Positions 33,395 through 40,249 of a DNA stretch of 64,000 nucleotides are shown here, piece by piece. The notes below the pieces were generated by a model that ran no database searches, had not been told where the DNA came from, and saw only the letters and a list, made by a program, of their open reading frames with translations. The stretch's first letter is position 1. Every line of letters begins with the position of its first letter. A program made the position numbers and the translations under genes. The stretch is taken from positions 5,470,501-5,534,500 of the forward strand of contig NZ_CP034447.1 in assembly GCF_003952485.1 (NCBI RefSeq), written 5' to 3'. This DNA is from Mesorhizobium sp. M1E.F.Ca.ET.045.02.1.1 (GTDB taxonomy: Bacteria > Pseudomonadota > Alphaproteobacteria > Rhizobiales > Rhizobiaceae).

Positions 33395-34264
33395 ATGCGT
33401 AACGCGCCTGTGCGCCTGAAGTTCATCAAGCCGATGGAGCCCGAGCTTGTAGAGCAGCCGCCGGCTGGCGATGGATGGTCGCACGAGGTGAAATTCGACG
33501 GATACCGTACGCAGGTCCTCAAAGACGCGGATGGCGTCCGGCTCTACACGAAAACCGGGATCGACTGGACGGCCAAATATCGGCCGATCGGAGCCGAAGC
33601 GGCGAAGCTGACGGCCGAGAGCTTCATTATCGAAGGTGAGATGATCGTCACCGACGAAGCCGGCCTATCCGACTTCCACGCGCTCCGTTCCGCCATCACC
33701 AGGCGCCCGCAAGACTTGTACCTGGTGGCCTTCGACCTTCTACACCTGAACGGCCACGACTTGAGAGACATGCCGCTGAAGGACCGGCGCGACATCCTCC
33801 AGGCTCTCATTCCGGAAGGCGGTCATATCCAGTTCAGCGAGGCGCTGCCGGGCGCTGGAGATGCCGTCTATCATTTGGCTTGCGAAGCGAACCTTGAGGG
33901 CATCGTCTCCAAGCGGCTGGACAGCATCTACCGCAGCGGCAACACGATGAGCTGGCGCAAAATCAAGTGCTATGCCGAAGCCGAAATGGAAATCATCGGC
34001 GTGAAGCGCGAGACCGGGAAGCCGGCCATGGTGCTGATGGCGGACAAGGGCCGATATATGGGCGGCGCCTTCGTCACCTTCAAAGCCGAGAAACGGCAGG
34101 CCCTGTGGGATCGCATTCAGGGCAAGGCAGGCGCTCCGCCACCGAAGGGACTGGCGAAGGAAAAGGCGGAATGGTTGAAGCCCGGCTTAGTCGGCCGGGT
34201 GAAATTCCTGAAAGGCGAGGAGAAGCTTCGTCATGCTTCCCTGAAGGACTTCCGGGAAGAGTAG
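33395..34264 (+). CDS. ATP-dependent DNA ligase, LigD/LigC-like (289 aa)
   Basis: Nucleotidyltransferase that seals DNA nicks using ATP. Motif I is EVKFDGYR, with Lys33 as the adenylated residue; later motifs are EGEMIV, DLLHLNG, EGIVSKRLDS (motif IV) and WRKIKC (motif V). A compact OB domain follows (residues 200-285) with GAFVTFKAEKR and VGRVKFLKGEEKLRHASLKD. No polymerase, nuclease or Ku partner is visible. It could serve phage replication or repair, and is of the type used in bacterial end joining. Confidence 0.88.
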   Translation: MRNAPVRLKFIKPMEPELVEQPPAGDGWSHEVKFDGYRTQVLKDADGVRLYTKTGIDWTAKYRPIGAEAAKLTAESFIIEGEMIVTDEAGLSDFHALRSAITRRPQDLYLVAFDLLHLNGHDLRDMPLKDRRDILQALIPEGGHIQFSEALPGAGDAVYHLACEANLEGIVSKRLDSIYRSGNTMSWRKIKCYAEAEMEIIGVKRETGKPAMVLMADKGRYMGGAFVTFKAEKRQALWDRIQGKAGAPPPKGLAKEKAEWLKPGLVGRVKFLKGEEKLRHASLKDFREE

Positions 34265-34272
34265 AGGGGGAC

Positions 34273-34476
34273 TCATTCGAAATACTCGGAGATGATCACA
34301 TAGCCAGCCGGGACTGGCAGTCTCACCTCATCCATATATTCACGGTTGATCACTTCGCGCTCCGGCTGCCAGATCACGTTCAGCACACGGCCGCCATTGT
34401 CGGCAATTTCGGATAGCTTCAGATGGAGAACCGACGCATCATCTGGACACGTCTCTACACCGTAACGCAATGGCAT
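34273..34476 (-). CDS. hypothetical protein (67 aa)
   Basis: Starts MPLRYGVETCPDDASVLHLK with GGGAG seven bases upstream. A small alpha/beta protein with a central VIWQPEREVINREYMDEVRL. No family recognised. It lies convergent to the ligase gene and directly downstream of the RHH gene. Confidence 0.5.
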   Translation of the reverse strand: MPLRYGVETCPDDASVLHLKLSEIADNGGRVLNVIWQPEREVINREYMDEVRLPVPAGYVIISEYFE

Positions 34477-34490
34477 TTCGTGGCTCCCAT

Positions 34491-34682
34491 TTAAGCGGTT
34501 CCATCCACCGCGCTTTCCTCGTCTAACGCGTACGGGACAGGAAGATAGGCATTGGCAACAAGCCAATCGCTCAGGATGGTTCGAATAAGGTCGGGCTTCG
34601 TCAGCCCCATCTCATCCGCAAGACCCGACAGAGATTCCTCGACCTTCGGATCGAGCACAAGGCCCGTGACGTTCCTGAGCAT
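34491..34682 (-). CDS. ribbon-helix-helix protein (63 aa)
   Basis: Short DNA-binding protein with a beta strand and two helices (NVTGLVLDPKVEESLSGLAD, then LTKPDLIRTILSDWLV), the MetJ/Arc fold typical of antitoxins and phage repressors. The ATG at 34682 has GGAGG eight bases upstream. The frame stays open and coding-like for another 40 residues upstream with no good start, so the gene may once have been longer. No toxin partner is evident unless it is the 34273 product. Confidence 0.5.
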   Translation of the reverse strand: MLRNVTGLVLDPKVEESLSGLADEMGLTKPDLIRTILSDWLVANAYLPVPYALDEESAVDGTA

Positions 34683-34796
34683 AAGAGCAGCCCTCCGGAG
34701 CACAACCTGAAGATCCGCCCGGGAGATTTCGGCAATCTGACTGGCCGCGCCTTCGAGTTCGCTGGCAATGTCATGACGGATATGTTCAGCTCCCCG

Positions 34797-34973
34797 TTAA
34801 AGGTATCGCTCGCCCTCAGCCCGATGTTCAAAGCAGAAGCAGTGCGGCGCCTGCTTCGGCTTGGCGAAACCCCAACCGGCATCTTTGCCGCAGCCGTCGT
34901 GCTCGCACACGTGGTGCTGCACGCCGGCCGGGGTGGAGTATTCGGGCTTGGGCAATCTGATTTCGTCGCTCAC
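34797..34973 (-). CDS. small zinc-finger-like protein under a LexA-type box (58 aa)
   Basis: Clustered Cys and His residues: HHVCEHDGCGKDAGWGF, then APHCFCFEHR. This suggests one zinc site. Starts at GTG 34973; a GAAC-N7-GAAC element lies 11-25 bases upstream, overlapping the expected promoter. Resembles small DNA-damage-associated or nucleic-acid-binding proteins of Rhizobiales in shape only; no function is assigned. Confidence 0.6.
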   Translation of the reverse strand: MSDEIRLPKPEYSTPAGVQHHVCEHDGCGKDAGWGFAKPKQAPHCFCFEHRAEGERYL

Positions 34974-34983
34974 GGGCAATAGT

Positions 34984-34998
34984 GAACGAAATGAGAAC
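34984..34998. promoter_or_regulatory. LexA (SOS) box candidate
   Basis: GAAC-GAAATGA-GAAC, equal to GTTC-N7-GTTC on the other strand, the LexA site known in alphaproteobacteria. It sits just upstream of the GTG at 34973 and 54 bases before the divergent gene at 35052, so it could control both. Confidence 0.45.
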
Positions 34999-35051
34999 AA
35001 AAGAGTCAAGCACCCCTTGACCGGACAGGAATATGTTCTCAATTCGAATGC

Positions 35052-35369
35052 ATGCCCGAGCAACCAGAGAAGTGGCCGAGAGGCGCCGCCTGGACCCTGA
35101 CGCATGCCCATGACGCAGGGCAAGTGGCTGGCATCCGCTGCGCCCGCTGCAACGTTACTCGCTACTACAAGCCGGCTGAGCTGCGGGAGGTTATCGGCAA
35201 CGTCACGATCGACGATGTCAGGGACAAGGTGCGATGCCAGCAATGCAAGAGCCGGGAGTGGATGAGCGCGCAGCTATTCCATCCGACCGGGGAGCAGGCC
35301 CACACCATCCGCTTTCGGCGCTTGGTGCAGATCCGTTGGGAGAAGCGGGTGATCTGGCGGGATGAGTAG
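35052..35369 (+). CDS. CxxC-pair zinc-ribbon-like protein (105 aa)
   Basis: Two CxxC knuckles (RCARCNVTRYY and RCQQCKSREW) separated by about 32 residues indicate a zinc ribbon. It ends QLFHPTGEQAHTIRFRRL. A partly deleted second copy lies at 40736-40946, nearly identical over the shared part. Divergent from the 34797 gene across the SOS-box candidate. Possibly binds nucleic acid; function unknown. Confidence 0.62.
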   Translation: MPEQPEKWPRGAAWTLTHAHDAGQVAGIRCARCNVTRYYKPAELREVIGNVTIDDVRDKVRCQQCKSREWMSAQLFHPTGEQAHTIRFRRLVQIRWEKRVIWRDE

Positions 35370-35515
35370 GGGCGCTGAATGGTGTTTTCTTGCCTGCGGA
35401 AACTTGATCTGCGTAGCGAGGCAATCCCCTCAATTTACCCGAACTCAAACAAACCCTTGAAATACCCCGTTCGCAGGTTCTTACTCGGAGTGGGTGTGGT
35501 GGGGTCTGTCAGATC

Positions 35516-36361
35516 GTGCGAATAGTTTCTCTAGCTCTGGCAGTTGGGTCGATTGTCGCGGCAGCGACATGTCGGGTTGCTGCTCTTGAGTACACTCCGG
35601 TGTCCTCCCCAGGTGAGCAGCCACTCCTTTTGGTCTCCGGAGAATTTGGCGTCGGCGAACCGCTGGCGGCCTTCAGCAATGCCGTTGTGAGCAGTGGGGC
35701 CAGGGTCATCGTATTCGACTCTCCAGGTGGCAACGTCGGCACGGCAATACAGTTGGGACGCATGATCCGTGCGGCGGGCTTGGACACCCTTCAGGTTCGC
35801 CGGCTGCAGTGCGCCTCAGCTTGCTCGCTGGCCTTCCTAGGTGGCGTCCGCCGGGTTGCGGAGACCGGTTCTATCGGCGTTCATAGGGCATCCTTCGATA
35901 CGAATAGCGGCATGTCCGCTGATGAAGCGGTGGCTCAAATCCAAGCCGGAACTGCGCAGGTCATGGCCTACATGACGGAAATGGGAGTTGATCCCAAGCT
36001 CATGCAAGTAGCCTTGAGCTACGACAGGTCCGACATGAGGTACCTATCGGCCAGCGAAATGGCGGAACTGCGGGTGACCAATGTAGCAGTGAGCCCACCG
36101 CCGGTAGATACGTCCCAGTTGCCGCCGAGGTCCAATCCTGCGCCCAAGAAAAGCACCACATCGCAAAAGCCCCAGAACCCAGCGCCGGTCGTCCATGCCA
36201 AGCCGAGTCGCGAACAACGCGAGGCATCCGATCCAACACCGGCGCCGAAATCAAGTACGGCGGCGCGAAAGTCCCGATACCGCACCTGCACCGGCGTTGA
36301 TGGCACTTTCCAGGTTCCCGCATCCCAGAGATGTCCCCTGAGCGGCTACGCGCATTATTGA
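35516..36361 (+). CDS. exported ClpP/crotonase-fold serine protease-like protein (281 aa)
   Basis: N-terminal signal peptide (MRIVSLALAVGSIVAAATC) followed by a ClpP-like domain: VIVFDSPGGNVGTAIQLGRM forms the oxyanion strand, QCASACSLAFLGG holds the probable nucleophile Ser101, and GSIGVHRA the likely catalytic His region. After residue 190 comes a Pro/Lys/Ser-rich linker. The final 25 residues have two Cys (YRTCTGVDGTFQVPASQRC). Similar periplasmic ClpP-like proteins are common in rhizobia. GTG start. In prophage cargo it might process envelope proteins. Confidence 0.7.
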   Translation: MRIVSLALAVGSIVAAATCRVAALEYTPVSSPGEQPLLLVSGEFGVGEPLAAFSNAVVSSGARVIVFDSPGGNVGTAIQLGRMIRAAGLDTLQVRRLQCASACSLAFLGGVRRVAETGSIGVHRASFDTNSGMSADEAVAQIQAGTAQVMAYMTEMGVDPKLMQVALSYDRSDMRYLSASEMAELRVTNVAVSPPPVDTSQLPPRSNPAPKKSTTSQKPQNPAPVVHAKPSREQREASDPTPAPKSSTAARKSRYRTCTGVDGTFQVPASQRCPLSGYAHY

Positions 36362-36402
36362 AGTGCGTCGTTGGCTCATGCAAAAGGGGCAAGGATCCGC
36401 AG

Positions 36403-36855
36403 TCACCGGGTCGAGCGCTTTTTGCCGGTGCTCTTCGCCGGCTTTGCCGCGGGCTTCCGGCCGAGCCCGCTCGACTTCGCCAGCACAGATCTTTGGGCCG
36501 CGTAGTTGGGCGCCACCATCGGATAGTCCGACTTCAATCCCCACTTGGCCCGGTACTCGTCCGGTGTCAGTCCGAAATGCACACCAAGATGCCGCTTCAG
36601 CGATTTGAATTTCTTCCCGTCCTCCAGGCAGATGATGTAGTCGGGGAACACCGATCGCTTTGGGTTGACGGCGGGCTCCTGCTTCGGTTGTGCGGCTGCG
36701 ACAGGATGGCCAATGCCGGACAGCGACGAATGAATGGAAGCAATGAGGTCGGCCAATCCGGCGACGGGGAGGGGATTGTTGCTCACATATGCAGAGACAA
36801 TATCCGCTGTCAGGCCAACAAGATCGGCCGTCTGGGTTTCTCTTTCTTCGCTCAA
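36403..36855 (-). CDS. MucR/Ros-family transcriptional regulator, copy A (150 aa)
   Basis: Zinc-finger repressor family controlling exopolysaccharide, motility and symbiosis genes in rhizobia. The N-terminal oligomerisation helix includes LTADIVSAYVSNNPLPVAGL. The DNA-binding module is DYIICLEDGKKFKSLKRHLG with Cys, Asp and His ligands, then GLTPDEYRAKWGLKSDYPMV and a basic tail. About 75% identical by eye to copy B at 42083. A phage- or island-borne MucR could re-tune host regulation. Confidence 0.87.
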   Translation of the reverse strand: MSEERETQTADLVGLTADIVSAYVSNNPLPVAGLADLIASIHSSLSGIGHPVAAAQPKQEPAVNPKRSVFPDYIICLEDGKKFKSLKRHLGVHFGLTPDEYRAKWGLKSDYPMVAPNYAAQRSVLAKSSGLGRKPAAKPAKSTGKKRSTR

Positions 36856-37023
36856 ATGTTCACTCCTAGGATATCAGCACCCCGCGCTGCCGTTGTGTAT
36901 CCCCATTTTGATTAATGTGGAGCAAATATCGCTAGGCGATGAGACTTTGTCGATCAAGTGTCGGAAGGGCAATTGATCGAAACGCAGCGCGCAATTGTTG
37001 AGCGCGCGCAACCCGCTCGAAGG

Positions 37024-37710
37024 CTACAGAGAGAAGACGGAATCCCTGGAAGTAAGAGTGTCAATCCGTCGGAGATCGGTGCCAGCGATCGGCGCGTCTA
37101 AGGACAGCACCTTGAACGTGTCATAGTCGCGATTGTAGCGGCGTAGGTACTCTTGGACCTTGGCGCGGATCTGATCGAGCAAAAGCGTACCCTCAAGCAC
37201 GGCCAGCATCATCTCTCCAGCAATTTCATCCTTGATGAAGCGTGGCAGGGCTGGCGAGATGGCAGCATTGACCGCTCGCATAAGACCTTCCGGGGAGTGG
37301 TTGGCTGTGCTCACCGAGATGAGGCGAAGGCGCTTGGCTAGAAGCCTCTCCCGGTGAACTTCCAAGTAGTACCGCCTGTTGTAAGCGAGAAGCTTCTCTC
37401 GATTTTCCCTCCTATACCGAGCGAGCCTTACCTTCACGTCTTCACGGTGCTTCTCGCGATAGCGCCTTTGGGCGGCCCGGTCCTTGTCACCGTAGCCCTG
37501 GCGCTTTCTTGCGTTGATCTCATCCCGATGCTTGGCGACATACGCCCTCTGATTTATCTTGTTGCGCTCTCGCTCCTTGTCCGGATTTTGAGCTCGATAG
37601 GCCCTATTTCGCTCTCGCACTTTCTCGGGATTCCGGGCCCGATAGGTGGCTTGGTCGCGCCGCTTTCTAGCTCTCTTCAGGGCAAGGCGTTCGGCTTCAT
37701 CATCATCCAT
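37024..37710 (-). CDS. charged repeat protein with YRxxNxEK-type units (228 aa)
   Basis: The first 125 residues are about six imperfect 15-20-residue units rich in Arg/Lys/Glu, e.g. YRARNPEKVRERNRA, YRAQNPDKERERN, YREKHREDVKVRLAR and YRRENREKLLAYNRR. Together these would form a long charged helix. The C-terminal 100 residues (LPRFIKDEIAGEMMLAVLEG, then YNRDYDTFKVLSLDAPIAGT) form a separate domain. Such helices often precede phage HNH nucleases, and an HNH gene lies just upstream here as a separate gene. Function unknown. Confidence 0.62.
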   Translation of the reverse strand: MDDDEAERLALKRARKRRDQATYRARNPEKVRERNRAYRAQNPDKERERNKINQRAYVAKHRDEINARKRQGYGDKDRAAQRRYREKHREDVKVRLARYRRENREKLLAYNRRYYLEVHRERLLAKRLRLISVSTANHSPEGLMRAVNAAISPALPRFIKDEIAGEMMLAVLEGTLLLDQIRAKVQEYLRRYNRDYDTFKVLSLDAPIAGTDLRRIDTLTSRDSVFSL

Positions 37711-37743
37711 GGCTCTCTCCTACGAGAGCCCTCCGCCGCACGG

Positions 37744-38127
37744 CTAGGATGCCTGAGTCGCGCCTTTGACGTAACGTTTGCTTCGCCAGTCGAACACCAC
37801 GCCGGCCGGGACCTGAAAAGCCCGCGCCGGCTTTTCCTTTTTGGCGCCGGCATCGGCCTGACGCTTCGCCTTCGCGATCCGAGGAAGATCCTGCTCGGCC
37901 GTCTTCTTCAGCGCACAGGCTGCGTGCGCCGGGCCGCAGTTGCTGTTGACGTCTGGCCCTAGCAGCCCGAGCGCGCGCTTGTGCTCGATGATCCACTGGT
38001 CGTTGTGACGATGGATCGGCTCGCCGCATATGCAGCAAGGCGCGACGTTGTTGCTGGTGCAGTTCTCGGAAAAGATATGGTGCCGCCGCTTCGGCGACAT
38101 TGGCTGGCGTGGCGTGGGTTCGATCAT
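37744..38127 (-). CDS. HNH endonuclease-like protein (127 aa)
   Basis: Zinc-stabilised HNH fold: NVAPCCICGEPI (CxxC), DQWIIEHKRAL (first His), then DVNSNCGPAHAACALKKTAE containing the Asn and last His. A basic C-terminus follows. It may nick DNA as a homing-type or packaging-associated nuclease, though it is far from the terminase. Overlaps the upstream gene by 4 bases. Confidence 0.77.
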   Translation of the reverse strand: MIEPTPRQPMSPKRRHHIFSENCTSNNVAPCCICGEPIHRHNDQWIIEHKRALGLLGPDVNSNCGPAHAACALKKTAEQDLPRIAKAKRQADAGAKKEKPARAFQVPAGVVFDWRSKRYVKGATQAS

Positions 38128-38465
38128 TTCACTAGCTCGCGAATAAGTGCTTCGGCACCTTCGCTGACTTGCTTCAACGGATTTGCCTTGCAGTAGTTAG
38201 TCATCCAAAGCTCTAAGGCATCCGCATCGGTCCTCCGAAGTGCCTCGTCCAGATGCCAGCGTTGTTGACGGGTCTCTGTCGTGTTAACGGCTGAGACGTA
38301 GCCGAGTATCCAGCTCAGGTAGCCAAGGCGCATTATGGGGTCTTCGGCCGAACTTACCCATTTGCCGCAGGATGACACGCCAAAACCGAAGAGCCGGTAT
38401 TCTAGCGCCTCGGCAGACATCGACCCGGCGAGCAGCAAGTGTGCTGTTAAAACTAAGGTTCGCAT
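38124..38465 (-). CDS. exported Rap1a/Tai-like small protein (113 aa)
   Basis: Signal peptide (MRTLVLTAHLLLAGSMSAEA) then a helical domain with two Cys: FGVSSCGKWVSS, LSWILGYVSAVNTT and LELWMTNYCKANPLKQVSEG. This matches the pattern of small periplasmic proteins distantly like Rap1a/Tai immunity proteins, common in rhizobial genomes. An immunity or stress role is possible. Overlaps the HNH gene by 4 bases. Confidence 0.6.
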   Translation of the reverse strand: MRTLVLTAHLLLAGSMSAEALEYRLFGFGVSSCGKWVSSAEDPIMRLGYLSWILGYVSAVNTTETRQQRWHLDEALRRTDADALELWMTNYCKANPLKQVSEGAEALIRELVK

Positions 38466-38469
38466 ATCT

Positions 38470-38709
38470 TCATCCTCTCGGCCGTAAGCGAACGCCCGGA
38501 CTTCCGTGGTTCAGAAACTCGATCCCCTCGGCTTCCAAAACCTCCATCACGGCGCGCACCTTATCCAGTCCGCTTGTAAGCCCTTGGGCGCCCCGCTTCT
38601 CCATCGCTCCTATGGTGTTGATGTTCACGCCGGCCCTCTTGGCGAGTGTCCCCTGGTCCATGTCGGCAAGCGCCCGTGCCGCCCGAAGTTGGTTTCCCGT
38701 CGTTAGCAT
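38470..38709 (-). CDS. XRE/Cro-type helix-turn-helix regulator (79 aa)
   Basis: Single HTH domain (LRAARALADMDQGTLAKRAG, then NINTIGAMEKRG), with a C-terminal helix and strand (VRAVMEVLEAEGIEFLN) typical of compact XRE repressors. Two palindromes lie in the 115-base gap upstream, between it and the divergent 38825 gene. It is the best candidate for a prophage or cargo repressor, probably autoregulated. It heads a leftward operon with 38124, 37744 and possibly 37024. Confidence 0.82.
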   Translation of the reverse strand: MLTTGNQLRAARALADMDQGTLAKRAGVNINTIGAMEKRGAQGLTSGLDKVRAVMEVLEAEGIEFLNHGSPGVRLRPRG

Positions 38710-38731
38710 TCTGTGGTCCTTTCTTATCTGG

Positions 38732-38748
38732 CTATGATTTTTTCATAG
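38732..38748. promoter_or_regulatory. palindromic operator candidate 1
   Basis: CTATGA-N5-TCATAG, a perfect 6+6 inverted repeat 23 bases upstream of the XRE start codon. Typical placement for autorepression. Confidence 0.5.
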
Positions 38749-38785
38749 TTTGATGTTGACGGCAACATAATTGTGATCCATGGTG

Positions 38786-38806
38786 AACTAGTAAATAAAC
38801 CTAGTT
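38786..38806. promoter_or_regulatory. palindromic operator candidate 2
   Basis: AACTAG-N9-CTAGTT, an inverted repeat 19 bases before the rightward gene at 38825. Sequence differs from candidate 1 though both contain CTA...TAG ends. Confidence 0.35.
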
Positions 38807-38824
38807 AACCCGGGATCCAATCAC

Positions 38825-39658
38825 ATGCCGAACAACACTGTTCGGGCAGCCGCCGAAGGCATGCCCAACGCCGACAACATCGTTTTCAATCGCCGCCGCA
38901 TGCTGCTTGGCCTCGCTGCTGCGACGGCAGCCGCAGCAACCGTCCCGACAGAGGCGTCGACCGCTCCGGTCGAAAACCCCGAATTGATTGACTTAGCCGC
39001 GGGACTGCCAAGCATCGTCGATGAATGCCTTGTGGCTGTCCGCAATCAGCTCGAAATCGAAAAGAAGTGGGCGGCGAAGCAGCCATGGGCGCCTGACGAG
39101 CTGACGGCGCCGGGGTATTGCCTGCCTTATGAACTGCCGCGTCAACACGGCCAATCCGAACTCATGCTTCTGGGCGGTTACCTGTGGCGGAAAGGGGAAG
39201 AATTCCCGCGTCGCATTGTCGTGACGTCGAGCTCGGTCGGATGGGAGATCTATCATGCGAAGCGCCAGCTTCGCAAAGCGAAAAAGAACGCAAACGCGGC
39301 CGATTTCCTGGCATTGGAGGAAGGGGTCGCGCGGCTCCGCAAGTTGCATGCAACTGCGCTCGAATATGAGACGCATTTCGCGGACCTCAAGGCTGTAGCG
39401 CAAGCCGAGCACAAAACCGCATGGCCAGTCACACAAGAGCTTTTCGAAAAGCTCGAAGTCCATGTTGCCGCAATTATGGACACCGAGGACTGGACCATTG
39501 AGGGGCTGATTATCAAGGCGCAGGCCCTTAGCGAATGGGATCGCGTTACTGGCTCCAAGCCCCACGGTTTGGCCAAGGTGGCGTTTCGACACGGCCAGAA
39601 TTGGCACGGTCAGATTGCCGCGACGGTTCTTCGCCACGCGAAAGGCGGCGCAGCATGA
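38825..39658 (+). CDS. hypothetical protein with Tat-like N-terminus (277 aa)
   Basis: The N-terminus has NRRRMLLGLAAATAAAATVP, resembling a twin-arginine signal but preceded by 20 residues and without a strict consensus. The mature region is soluble and helical (LPSIVDECLVAVRNQLEIEK, VGWEIYHAKRQLRKAKKN) and rich in charged residues. I remember similar proteins in Mesorhizobium islands but know no function. It overlaps the acidic protein gene by 4 bases. Confidence 0.62.
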   Translation: MPNNTVRAAAEGMPNADNIVFNRRRMLLGLAAATAAAATVPTEASTAPVENPELIDLAAGLPSIVDECLVAVRNQLEIEKKWAAKQPWAPDELTAPGYCLPYELPRQHGQSELMLLGGYLWRKGEEFPRRIVVTSSSVGWEIYHAKRQLRKAKKNANAADFLALEEGVARLRKLHATALEYETHFADLKAVAQAEHKTAWPVTQELFEKLEVHVAAIMDTEDWTIEGLIIKAQALSEWDRVTGSKPHGLAKVAFRHGQNWHGQIAATVLRHAKGGAA

Positions 39659-39948
39659 GCGCGCCAGCGGCCCTTGACCACAACGTTCGGCGAAACGTTG
39701 AAGACGAGATCGAGCGGCTGATAACGCTCCTCGATCTCATGGAACCTGATCCCGATCTAGAGCCATGGCTTGCAGGCGGTACCGAAGTGGTCGGCACTGA
39801 CGACCGCGAAGAGGACGCCAGCGACAACGAAGAAGCTGGCGATTCGGAACGCACGCTTGGCTGGCCCGAACAATGCAGCCAAGGGCGAGACGAATGGGCA
39901 AGAAATGGGTTCCACTACATTCCAGGCAATGATTCGGACGCGGGCTAG
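39655..39948 (+). CDS. small acidic protein, family copy A (97 aa)
   Basis: Begins with a helix RRNVEDEIERLITLLDLMEP, then DPDLEPWLAGG, and continues as a strongly acidic, probably disordered region. Related proteins are found at 42717 (copy B) and as a remnant at 43981 (copy C). It overlaps the upstream gene (ATGA) and is followed by a terminator. Function unknown. Confidence 0.6.
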   Translation: MSAPAALDHNVRRNVEDEIERLITLLDLMEPDPDLEPWLAGGTEVVGTDDREEDASDNEEAGDSERTLGWPEQCSQGRDEWARNGFHYIPGNDSDAG

Positions 39949-39967
39949 ATTCCCGCTGCACCTCACC

Positions 39968-39992
39968 GAAGCCCGTCACCCTGGCGGGCTTC
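39968..39992 (+). terminator. rho-independent terminator candidate
   Basis: GAAGCCCG and CGGGCTTC arms with a 9-base loop, followed by a T-rich stretch (atcatttgttgg), 20 bases after the acidic-protein stop codon. Confidence 0.65.
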
Positions 39993-40005
39993 ATCATTTG
40001 TTGGT

Positions 40006-40020
40006 GTTAGGAACAGAGTT
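40006..40020. other. candidate attR core
   Basis: GTTAGGAACAGAGTT, 14 of 15 bases identical to the candidate attL at 2957-2971. Lies 60 bases beyond the 3' end of tRNA-Ser. Confidence 0.35.
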
Positions 40021-40079
40021 AGGAATTGGAAGGTTACAAGTCAGATATGATAGCAAAAACAAGTCTTTAGGCAGGTATC

Positions 40080-40169
40080 TGGCGGAGGGAGTGGGATTCG
40101 AACCCACGGTGAACTTGCGCCCACGCCGGTTTTCAAGACCGGTGCCTTAAACCGCTCGGCCATCCCTCC
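40080..40169 (-). tRNA. tRNA-Ser (anticodon TGA)
   Basis: A 90-base gene reading on the minus strand from GGAGGGATGGC to a CCA encoded at 40080-40082. Acceptor stem GGAGGGA/TCCCTCC, anticodon loop CTTGAAA with TGA, an extended variable arm as expected for tRNA-Ser, and the TTCGAATCC T-loop are all visible. Its 5' end carries the 13-bp sequence repeated at 44108. Confidence 0.95.
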
Positions 40170-40171
40170 AA
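40159..40171. repeat. 13-bp direct repeat at tRNA-Ser 5' end, copy 1
   Basis: GCCATCCCTCCAA, covering the first 11 bases of tRNA-Ser plus two flanking bases. Exact match to 44108-44120. Next to it lies a broken integrase, so it looks like an attachment core used by earlier elements. Confidence 0.55.
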
Positions 40172-40249
40172 GCCTTGTTTTCGTTAGCTTTTTTGGCGTT
40201 TTGCCGTCGGCCATTTGGGCCTTTGCTACCATTTTGCTACCGAACGAGC

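Larger units (their letters stand above)
2957..40020. mobile_element. temperate podovirus-like prophage (about 37 kb)
   Basis: The element runs from an integrase at the left end through replication, terminase, lysis, portal, scaffold, capsid, tail-adaptor and internal virion protein genes to a cargo region at the right. There is no tail tape measure or sheath, and the tail genes look like short-tail adaptor/stabiliser proteins plus internal virion proteins, pointing to a podovirus morphology. Boundaries rest on a 15-bp near-identical direct repeat (2957-2971, 40006-40020) and are uncertain. One structural gene (23583) is frameshifted, so the prophage may be defective. Confidence 0.7.
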
